Positions 1 through 4,830 of a stretch of DNA of 5,580 nucleotides are shown here, one piece after another (position 1 is the stretch's first letter; every line of letters starts with the position of its first letter). A program made the position numbers and the translations under genes. Under the pieces are notes generated by a model. That model saw only the letters and a program-made list of their open reading frames with translations, made no database searches and was not told the DNA's origin. Source of the DNA: Gemmatimonadota bacterium (GTDB taxonomy: Bacteria; Gemmatimonadota; Gemmatimonadetes; Longimicrobiales; Longimicrobiaceae); assembly GCA_019240375.1 (NCBI GenBank), contig JAFAYN010000034.1, positions 1 through 5,580 of the forward strand. Reading direction: 5' to 3'.

Positions 1-931
1 GCAGCTCCCCGGCGCGGCGGCAGAGGAGGCGGGCGGCGCGCAGGTCGGTGGCCATGTTGGTGACCATCCGCTGCACGAGCTGGTGCTCGCGGAGCCGGGC
101 GCCGCCCTGCACGCGCTCCGTGGCGTAGGCGAGCGAGGCGTCCAGGCACGCCTGGATGATCCCCACGCACCCGGAAGCGACGCTGAAGCGCCCCACCTCC
201 AGCACCGAGAGCGCGACCCCGGTCCCGAACCCCGGTCCGCCGATCCGGTTGGCGCGCGGCACCCGGCACCCGTCGAAGCGCAGCTCGGCCAGCATGGAGG
301 CGCGCGTCCCGGTGATCCCGCGCAGCGGCTCCACCGTGAAACCCGGGGTGTCCCGCTCCACCAGCAGGGCGAGCGGCTTCCCCTCCACCCGGGCGAACAC
401 CAGGAAAAGACCGGCGACCTGCCCGTAGGTGGTCCACTTCTTACGTCCGTGCAGCACGTACCCGTCACCGTCCGCCACCGCCTCCGTCTCGATGCCGGTG
501 ACGTCGCTCCCCGCGCCCGGCTCGCTCAGCCCGAAGGCGCCGATCGTCTCGCCGCTCGCCAGCGAGGCCAGCCAGCGCTCCTTCTGGGCGGCGCTCCCCC
601 AGCGATGCACCGCGAACGACGCCATGCTGTGCACGGTCAACAGCGAGCGGATGGACGAGCACCCGCGCCCCAGCTCCTCGTTGAGGACGCCGAAGGTGGC
701 GGTGTCCATCCCCGCCCCGCCGACCTCCCGGGGGAGGAGGGCGCCCAGGTACCCCGCCTCCGCGACCCGGCGGATCACCTCGGACGGGGTCCGCTCCGCC
801 CGGTCCCACTCCCCCGCGAAAGGGGCGACCTCCCGGTCCACGAAGGCGCGGAACCCCTCGCGGGTCCAGCCGCCCTCGCCTTCGGGCGCGCCGGTGGGGA
901 TGGACACGGGGGAGGCGGCGGAAAGGCTCAC
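1..931 (-). CDS. Acyl-CoA/acyl-ACP dehydrogenase, FkbI-like (3' end beyond window)
   Basis: Flavin-dependent dehydrogenase, probably acting on the substrate carried by the adjacent ACP in extender-unit synthesis. I read the minus strand from a GTG at 931 and find 310 open codons with no stop before the window edge. The alpha-helical N-terminal domain spans about residues 22-130. The middle FAD/substrate domain carries GLSEPGAGSDV (134-144) and KKWTT (164-168), both family hallmarks. The start of the C-terminal helical domain includes ERVQGGARLREHQ. The family is usually about 380 residues, so roughly 70 C-terminal residues are missing here, including the region where MCAD-type enzymes carry the catalytic glutamate. 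The GTG overlaps the ACP stop by 4 nt (GTGA), which suggests translational coupling; the Shine-Dalgarno is weak. The family is clear. The FkbI-like role is inferred from the HAD-ACP neighbours; fatty-acid oxidation is the alternative but would not explain the ACP. Confidence 0.9.
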   Translation of the reverse strand, partial: MSLSAASPVSIPTGAPEGEGGWTREGFRAFVDREVAPFAGEWDRAERTPSEVIRRVAEAGYLGALLPREVGGAGMDTATFGVLNEELGRGCSSIRSLLTVHSMASFAVHRWGSAAQKERWLASLASGETIGAFGLSEPGAGSDVTGIETEAVADGDGYVLHGRKKWTTYGQVAGLFLVFARVEGKPLALLVERDTPGFTVEPLRGITGTRASMLAELRFDGCRVPRANRIGGPGFGTGVALSVLEVGRFSVASGCVGIIQACLDASLAYATERVQGGARLREHQLVQRMVTNMATDLRAARLLCRRAGEL

Positions 932-1176
932 GCAGCCGGGGCGGCGGTCTTCCGCTCGACCAGCGCCGCGATGGCGTTCACCGACTGGAAGTTGGCGATC
1001 TCCAGGTCCTCGTCGTTGACGACGACCCCGAACTGCTGCTCCACGAACTGCACCAGCTGCATCGCGAACATCGAGTTCACGAACCCGCTCGCGAAGATGT
1101 CCTCGTCGTCCCCGATCTCGTGCCCGCGCACGTGCTTGCCGATGAACTCGCGGATCCTGTCCTTGTTCGCTTCCAT
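928..1176 (-). CDS. Stand-alone acyl carrier protein (FkbJ/Asm14-like)
   Basis: Discrete carrier protein of 82 residues, typical for a free ACP. The phosphopantetheine attachment site is Ser35 in GFVNSMFAMQLV; the usual D-S-L is here N-S-M, as I recall from extender-unit ACPs of the FkbJ type. The acidic helix I-loop region (GDDEDIFASG) and the following FVEQQFGV and NFQSVNAIAALV segments match the ACP fold. The ATG at 1176 follows a modest GGGA Shine-Dalgarno. The gene lies 44 nt behind the 3-hydroxyacyl dehydrogenase and overlaps the acyl dehydrogenase by 4 nt, so the three are very likely one operon. The inferred role is to hold a glyceryl, seryl or related C3 unit while it is oxidised to the malonyl level. 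Holo-ACP formation could be done by the PPTase encoded at 4072-4830. Confidence 0.9.
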   Translation of the reverse strand: MEANKDRIREFIGKHVRGHEIGDDEDIFASGFVNSMFAMQLVQFVEQQFGVVVNDEDLEIANFQSVNAIAALVERKTAAPAA

Positions 1177-1220
1177 GTCTCGGTTCCCGGTGGGTTGTCG
1201 TTGCGTGTTCCGGCCGCCCG

Positions 1221-2129
1221 TCAGGCGGAGTAGTCGAAGAAGCCCTTCCCGCTCTTCCGGCCGTGCAGCCCCGCGTCCACCATCTTCCGGAGGAGCGGGC
1301 AGGGGCGGAACTTGGGATCGGCGTAGCTCTCGTAGAGCACTTCCAGCGAGTACAGGATGGTATCCAGCCCGATCAGGTCGCCCGTGGCGAGCGGCCCCAT
1401 CTTGTGCCCGAAGCAGGTGACGAAGATCCGGTCGATGTCCTCGGCCGGGGCAACGCCGTCCATGACCTCCCAGGCCGCCTCGTTGATGGTGAGCATCAGC
1501 ACCCGGTTCGACACGAAGCCGGGGAGGTCGTTCACCACGATCCCCTCCTTCCCCATCTGCTTCAGGAAGCCGAGCGCGATGTCGATAGTCTGCGGGGAGG
1601 TGAAGTGGCCGCGGATGGTCTCCACCACCGGCTTCAGCGGCACCGGGTTCATGAAGTGCATCCCCAGCACCCGGTCGGGCCGCCCGGTCCACCCGCCGAT
1701 GCGCGTGATGGAGATGCACGAGGTGTTGGCGGCGAACACGGCGTGCGGCGGGCAGGTCTCGTCCAGGACGGGGTAGATCCCGCGCTTGATCGCCTCCTTT
1801 TCCGTGGCGTTCTCCACCACGAAATCGCACTCGGCGAAGGGTGCGTAGTCGGTGGTGAAGGTGATCCGCTCCATCACCTCGGGAAGGGCGGGGCCGCCCT
1901 TGCTGCGCGTCATCATCCCGTGAAAGCGCACGTTGCGCTCGATCTCGCGGCGGGCGCGGTCCAGGATCCCTTCGTCCAGGTCCAGGAGGACGGTCCGGTG
2001 CCCGGTCTGGGCCAGGTTCTGCGCGACGCCGATCCCCATCACGCCGGCGCCTACCACGCCGACGGTGCGGACCGGGCGGGGGGCGCCCGCCGCGTCCTCG
2101 GTTACTTCAGCCACAAGAGGTGTGCTCAT
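1221..2129 (-). CDS. 3-hydroxyacyl-CoA/ACP dehydrogenase, FkbK-like
   Basis: NAD-dependent dehydrogenase of 302 residues. The N-terminal Rossmann domain has the dinucleotide loop GAGVMG (27-32) and an acidic residue after the second strand (Asp50), pointing to NAD rather than NADP. The active-site set of the family is complete: Ser137 in ANTSC, His158 in HFMNP, Glu170, and Asn208 in PGFVSNR. The C-terminal 3HCDH domain (about 203-299) ends in the usual GKGFFDYS. I chose the ATG at 2129 because the Rossmann strand begins at about residue 20; the open frame extends 44 codons upstream, but that part crosses the TATAAT box and has no family similarity. It is the first gene of an operon with the ACP and acyl-ACP dehydrogenase, the same order as asm13-14-15, so its likely job is oxidising the hydroxyl of the ACP-bound C3 unit. 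A beta-oxidation or hydroxybutyryl-CoA enzyme is the fallback reading. Confidence 0.93.
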   Translation of the reverse strand: MSTPLVAEVTEDAAGAPRPVRTVGVVGAGVMGIGVAQNLAQTGHRTVLLDLDEGILDRARREIERNVRFHGMMTRSKGGPALPEVMERITFTTDYAPFAECDFVVENATEKEAIKRGIYPVLDETCPPHAVFAANTSCISITRIGGWTGRPDRVLGMHFMNPVPLKPVVETIRGHFTSPQTIDIALGFLKQMGKEGIVVNDLPGFVSNRVLMLTINEAAWEVMDGVAPAEDIDRIFVTCFGHKMGPLATGDLIGLDTILYSLEVLYESYADPKFRPCPLLRKMVDAGLHGRKSGKGFFDYSA

Positions 2130-2194
2130 GTCGTCCCGGTTCGAAGAAAGCGCACTGCAAGCGTGAACGTCGTACGAGGAGGAGTGAAGGCCAT
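2126..2194 (-). other. Possible 22-codon leader ORF overlapping the dehydrogenase start
   Basis: An ATG at 2194 opens a 22-residue frame starting MAFTPPRTTF. Its TGA lies inside the ATGA at the dehydrogenase start (4-nt overlap). Seven of the 22 residues are threonine. It lies between the TATAAT box at 2238-2243 and the gene, so it would be in the leader transcript. No Shine-Dalgarno precedes it, which argues against efficient translation. It could be chance. Confidence 0.2.
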
Positions 2195-2229
2195 AGAGAA
2201 TACACCGCGGGGGGCTCGCGCTCAAGTCG

Positions 2230-2256
2230 TGCCGCCAATTATACGGAAAGGCGGCA
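2230..2256. repeat. 7-bp inverted repeat flanking the TATAAT box
   Basis: TGCCGCC at 2230-2236 and GGCGGCA at 2250-2256 are perfect inverted copies separated by 13 bp that include the minus-strand TATAAT. The position is suitable for an operator that blocks or bends the promoter. The arms are GC-rich and simple, so chance in this high-GC DNA is a real alternative. Confidence 0.4.
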
Positions 2257-2267
2257 AACAAAGTCTC
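2238..2267 (-). promoter_or_regulatory. Candidate promoter for the dehydrogenase-ACP operon
   Basis: On the minus strand a perfect TATAAT lies at 2243-2238. The best -35 match is poor: GAGACT at 2267-2262 with an 18-bp spacer, matching only the GAC core of TTGACA. A start near 2231 would give a leader of about 100 nt before the ATG at 2129. A strong -10 with a weak -35 fits a promoter that needs an activator, such as the divergent AraC-type protein; that link is inference. Confidence 0.5.
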
Positions 2268-2328
2268 CTGTGGAGCTGTACCGTCTCATCATCCACCCCG
2301 CAGGGCGGCACCCCGGCCACCGGTTATG

Positions 2329-2344
2329 GACGGGCGGACGGGCG
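2329..2344. repeat. Tandem GACGGGCG repeat upstream of the regulator promoter
   Basis: Two adjacent exact copies of GACGGGCG (2329-2336 and 2337-2344) end 16 bp before the -35 box of the plus-strand promoter. Tandem direct half-sites are typical of AraC-type binding, so this could be an autoregulatory or activator site. The evidence is only position and repetition. Confidence 0.3.
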
Positions 2345-2360
2345 GCCCCGATCGTCGTGC

Positions 2361-2389
2361 TGGACAGCCGGGGCGGCGGCCTTTATGAT
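2361..2389 (+). promoter_or_regulatory. Sigma70-type promoter of the AraC-type regulator
   Basis: The -35 box TGGACA (2361-2366) and the -10 box TATGAT (2384-2389) each match consensus at five of six positions and are separated by the ideal 17 bp. Transcription would start near 2396, giving a leader of about 50 nt before the ATG at 2447. This also argues against any regulator start upstream of about 2396. Confidence 0.65.
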
Positions 2390-2446
2390 AGCTCCATACC
2401 CCTCAAGACTCCCGTGCACCACACCTCCCCCTCTCCGCGGCAAGGG

Positions 2447-3265
2447 ATGCGAACCCGTCCGCTCTACATCCTGCATTCCGACGCCGTCCTCCGGGAACGC
2501 GTACACCGGGCGAGCGCCGAGCGCTTCGAGTGCATCACCGTCCCCGGGTGGGCGGTGCTCATGGAGGCGCTGGCGAGCGCTCCGCTGACCGCGATGGCGG
2601 TGGTGGACCCCTACGCCGAGATCCCGGGGCGGAAGGACCTTTCTCCCCAGCTGCAGACCCTCCTGGGGAGGTTCCCCTCCGTCACCATCCTCGCCGCCCT
2701 GGAGATCCGCCCCGGCCGCTTCCACGACCTGCGTACCCTGGGCGAGTGGGGCGTTTCCGAGATCATCGCGCTGGACCGGGACGAGACCACGGAGAGCATC
2801 GCCCGGAAGATCCGCTCCACCCAGGGGCGCCTGGTGCGCAGCCTGATCGGCCACTCGCTCCCCTCCTTCATCAGCAGTCGTGGCCGCGCCGTCCTGGGGG
2901 CCGCCTCCGAGGTGGCGACCCGCGGCGGCCAGGGGCGCGACCTCGCCCAGGCGCTCAACCTCAGCGACCGGGCCCTGCTCCGCTGGTGCGAGCGTTCCAG
3001 CCTCCCCGCCCCGCGCCGCCTCCTCGCCTGGATGCGCATCCTCCTGGCGGCGGAGATGCTCGACCACCCCGAGCAGACCGTGCTCGGCGTCGCCCACACC
3101 TGCGGCTACGCCACCGACAGCAGCCTGCGCCGGGCGATGCAGGAGTTCACCGGCGCCACCCCGTCCGAGCTGCGGGAAACCGGCGCCTTCGCCACCGCCG
3201 CGGACGCGTTCCTGAGCGAGCTGCTGAAGCTGCGCGAAGAAGCGACCGGCGCGTCGCCGAACTGA
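2447..3265 (+). CDS. AraC-type transcriptional regulator with degenerate receiver-like N-terminus
   Basis: Cytoplasmic DNA-binding regulator of 272 residues. The C-terminal half (about 160-245) has two helix-turn-helix units: GRDLAQALNLSDRALLRWCE, then TVLGVAHTCGYATDSSLRRA followed by FTGATPSELRE, the AraC/XylS signature. The N-terminal 125 residues read like a response-regulator receiver fold. Strand 1 is PLYILHSD, where the acidic pair is replaced by His10-Ser11. The possible phospho-acceptor Asp54 is in VVDPY. The conserved Lys after strand 5 is missing (IIALD). Phosphorylation is therefore doubtful. I chose the ATG at 2447 because it follows the promoter at 2361-2389 and begins the first strand. 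An AAGGG lies directly against the ATG, too close for a normal ribosome site; the frame is open upstream to 2120 but without protein character. It is the only plus-strand gene and diverges from the extender-unit operon, its likely target. The effector is unknown. Confidence 0.88.
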   Translation: MRTRPLYILHSDAVLRERVHRASAERFECITVPGWAVLMEALASAPLTAMAVVDPYAEIPGRKDLSPQLQTLLGRFPSVTILAALEIRPGRFHDLRTLGEWGVSEIIALDRDETTESIARKIRSTQGRLVRSLIGHSLPSFISSRGRAVLGAASEVATRGGQGRDLAQALNLSDRALLRWCERSSLPAPRRLLAWMRILLAAEMLDHPEQTVLGVAHTCGYATDSSLRRAMQEFTGATPSELRETGAFATAADAFLSELLKLREEATGASPN

Positions 3266-3271
3266 TGTGAA

Positions 3272-3301
3272 GAAGGGCCCGGGTTTCGCCCCGGGCCCTT
3301 C
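3272..3301. terminator. Hairpin terminator between convergent genes
   Basis: A perfect 12-bp stem (GAAGGGCCCGGG at 3272-3283, its complement at 3290-3301) encloses a 6-nt loop, TTTCGC. It starts 6 nt after the regulator stop and 22 nt beyond the minus-strand YceI stop, so it can serve both convergent genes. Neither side has a long T tract, so it is an imperfect intrinsic terminator, but the stem is very stable. Confidence 0.8.
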
Positions 3302-3323
3302 CCCGCCACGAGCCGCGGCGCGC

Positions 3324-3956
3324 TCAGTCCTTCTGCACCGCCTCCAGTTCCAGCTGGATCTGCACGTCGGTCCCAACCAGCATCCCCCCCTCCACCGCCT
3401 TGTTCCAGGTCAGGCCGTAGGCGGTGCGGTCGAGCGTCCCCGTCGCGTTGAAGGCCACTCGCGCCTTGCCGTCCGGTCCGCGCGCCGATCCCACGTGCTC
3501 CACCACCAGGGTGATGGGCCGGGTCACCCCGTGCATGCTCAGGGTCCCGTCGAGCTGGTACTTCCCGCCGGCCGCCCTGCGGAGCCGGTTCCCGGCGAAG
3601 GCGATGTCCGGGTAGCGCTCCACCTCGAAGAAGTCCGCGCTGCGCAGGTGGTTGTCGCGGCGCTCGTTGTCCGTGTCGATGCTGGCCGCTCTGATGGCGG
3701 CGGTGGCGCGCGACGCGCCGGGGTTCTGGGGATCGAAGACGATGCTCCCCGAAAAGTCCTTGAACCGCCCCGTCACGGTGCTGATCCCCAGGTGCTTGAT
3801 CTTGAAGCTCACCTGCGAGTGGGCGCGGTCGATCTCGTACGTCGCCGGGGCGAGCACGGCGGTCCGCGCCGAGCCGTCGGCCACCGGGCCGTGCCACGCG
3901 GGCGCCGCGCCGATGCAGAAGGTCAGCGCCGCGAGCAGAACCGTACGTCGGGTCAT
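3324..3956 (-). CDS. Secreted YceI-family protein
   Basis: YceI-family lipocalin-like beta-barrel protein of 210 residues. Known members bind isoprenoid or amide lipids in the periplasm, and several are induced by stress; the ligand here is unknown. Residues 1-20 form a signal peptide: basic MTRR, a hydrophobic core, then AAPA as a likely cleavage site. The single Cys14 is not in a lipobox. The barrel spans about 39-208, with the opening hallmark YEIDRAHSQVSFKIKHLG and the central RDNHLRSADFFEVERYPDIAF-type motif at about residues 110-130. The ATG at 3956 is set by an AGGAG 8 nt upstream and by the signal peptide. It lies 115 nt behind the PPTase on the same strand and faces the regulator. 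A YceI protein is not a usual biosynthetic-cluster gene; it may be an independent resident or have a role in handling a lipophilic molecule. Confidence 0.93.
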   Translation of the reverse strand: MTRRTVLLAALTFCIGAAPAWHGPVADGSARTAVLAPATYEIDRAHSQVSFKIKHLGISTVTGRFKDFSGSIVFDPQNPGASRATAAIRAASIDTDNERRDNHLRSADFFEVERYPDIAFAGNRLRRAAGGKYQLDGTLSMHGVTRPITLVVEHVGSARGPDGKARVAFNATGTLDRTAYGLTWNKAVEGGMLVGTDVQIQLELEAVQKD

Positions 3957-4071
3957 CGAGAAATCTCCTGTGGGATGATCGGGTCGCTTCCCCGCGGGGA
4001 GCCATGGCCCCTGATACCTTGCGGACCCCGCCCCGGGTTCCATGGAAGGACCGGCGAGCGGTGGGGCGATC
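3957..4071. other. Intergenic spacer with three short palindromes
   Basis: This 115-bp gap between the PPTase stop and the YceI start holds TCCCCGCGGGGA (3989-4000), GCCATGGC (4001-4008) and TTCCATGGAA (4038-4047), all perfect palindromes. No convincing -35/-10 pair is visible for YceI; a TATCAG at 4016-4011 has no matching -35. The palindromes lack loops and T tracts, so they look more like protein sites than a terminator, if they are functional at all. Confidence 0.35.
3965..3969 (-). promoter_or_regulatory. Ribosome binding site of the YceI gene
   Basis: AGGAG on the minus strand, 8 nt before the ATG at 3956. It is the clearest Shine-Dalgarno in the window and fixes the start against the open frame extending up to 4127. 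Confidence 0.75.
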
Positions 4072-4830
4072 CTACCAGGCCGGACCGTGTCCGTCCCAGG
4101 ACCAGCACTCCGTCTCCCACCCCTCACCCTCCACCACCAGGGCGGCCTTGTACCCCGGCGCCGGGTCCAGCTCGCGCAGCGTCCACCGCGCCGCCTGCTC
4201 CTCGTCCCTCGCCCCCAGGAGCCGCGCCGGCTCGCCAGGGGCCAGGGAAACGTCGAAGGCGTGCAGCGGAAAGGAGAGCCCCTCGCCCACCGCCTTGATG
4301 TAGGCTTCCTTGCGCGTCCAGCAGTTGAAGAACGCCTCCTCCCGCTCCGACACGGCGAGCGCGCGGAAGACCACGTTCTCCGCCGCCGAAAAGAACCGCT
4401 CCGCGATGTCGACCCCGTCGTCCATCGGGTGCACGTGCTCGATGTCCACCCCCAGCTCGCGCCCGCGACTCACCGCGTACAGCGCCAGCTCCCCCGAGTG
4501 GGAAACGTTGAAGCGGATCCCGGACTCGGCGAACGCCCCCGCCAGCTCCGGCTTCCCGTGCGACCCGTACCGGAACTCCAGCCGGCGCGGGTCCACCGAC
4601 AGGTACCGTCCGAGCAGCGTCCGCAGGACGCCACGCGCCACCACGAACTGCCGCCGGTGCTGCTCGAAGCGGAAGCGGTCCGCCCTCGCTCCCTCGTCCA
4701 CGGCGAGCAGGGCACGGTAGCGGCCCACCACGTGGGCGGGGGGATCCAGCGGCGCGCACCAGACGTGCACCCCGCCCTCCAGCGCGGGGCGCGGAGGCGG
4801 AGGGCCCCAGTTCAGAGTGGCGGAGCTCAC
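4072..4830 (-). CDS. 4'-phosphopantetheinyl transferase, Sfp type
   Basis: Transfers phosphopantetheine from CoA to the conserved serine of carrier proteins of PKS, NRPS and free ACPs. The protein is 252 residues, a normal size for the two-domain Sfp class. Family motifs appear in order: GSHGKPEL (89-96), FNVSHSGELALYAVS (107-121), GVDIE (127-131, metal ligands Asp129 and Glu131), and FNCWTRKEAYIKAVGEGL (168-185, with Glu175 and Lys179). I chose the GTG at 4830 because it forms a GTGA overlap with the thioesterase stop and leaves about 20 residues before the first conserved strand; the frame is open further upstream but there it only shadows the thioesterase. Coupling to a type II thioesterase points to a cluster-dedicated enzyme. 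The small ACP at 928-1176 and megasynthase carriers outside the window are likely substrates. An AcpS role in fatty-acid synthesis is unlikely because AcpS proteins are half this size. Confidence 0.94.
   Translation of the reverse strand: MSSATLNWGPPPPRPALEGGVHVWCAPLDPPAHVVGRYRALLAVDEGARADRFRFEQHRRQFVVARGVLRTLLGRYLSVDPRRLEFRYGSHGKPELAGAFAESGIRFNVSHSGELALYAVSRGRELGVDIEHVHPMDDGVDIAERFFSAAENVVFRALAVSEREEAFFNCWTRKEAYIKAVGEGLSFPLHAFDVSLAPGEPARLLGARDEEQAARWTLRELDPAPGYKAALVVEGEGWETECWSWDGHGPAW

Larger units (their letters stand above)
2130..2446. promoter_or_regulatory. Divergent intergenic control region
   Basis: This 317-bp stretch separates the minus-strand extender-unit operon from the plus-strand regulator and holds no convincing gene. 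It contains an AT-richer patch (about 2190-2290) unlike the surrounding DNA, a promoter-like element in each direction, a 7-bp inverted repeat around the minus-strand -10 box, and an 8-bp tandem repeat upstream of the regulator promoter. A regulator transcribed away from the operon it faces commonly binds in such a region. Confidence 0.7.

Noticed and set aside
83..1420. Long plus-strand frame of 445 codons across the acyl dehydrogenase and ACP
   Set aside because: Its translation is low-complexity Arg/Pro/Ala/Gly text without any family motif. The minus strand gives three motif-complete proteins, so this is an antisense shadow of high-GC codon use.
1177..1830. Upstream extension of the ACP frame giving a 300-residue protein
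   Set aside because: The extra part lies out of frame over the dehydrogenase. The 82-residue ACP from ATG 1176 is complete by itself.
2177..2186. AGGAGG followed by GTG on the plus strand, suggesting a small gene start
   Set aside because: The spacing from AGGAGG to GTG is only 1 nt, and the resulting frame crosses the promoter region without protein character.
2130..2261. 44-residue N-terminal extension of the 3-hydroxyacyl dehydrogenase
   Set aside because: It would cross the TATAAT box, lacks family similarity and is longer than the usual N-terminus before the Rossmann strand. ATG at 2129 fits better.
2120..2446. 109-residue N-terminal extension of the AraC-type regulator
   Set aside because: It would overlap the dehydrogenase start and run through the near-consensus promoter at 2361-2389, and its sequence has no domain character.
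1263..2588. Plus-strand frame of 441 codons antisense to the 3-hydroxyacyl dehydrogenase
   Set aside because: It runs antisense to a clear dehydrogenase and then through the promoter region into the regulator in another frame. It has no recognisable domain.
2324..3376. Minus-strand frame of 350 codons antisense to the regulator
   Set aside because: It reads through the terminator hairpin and has only low-complexity Gly/Ala/Arg/Gln composition, so it is a shadow frame.
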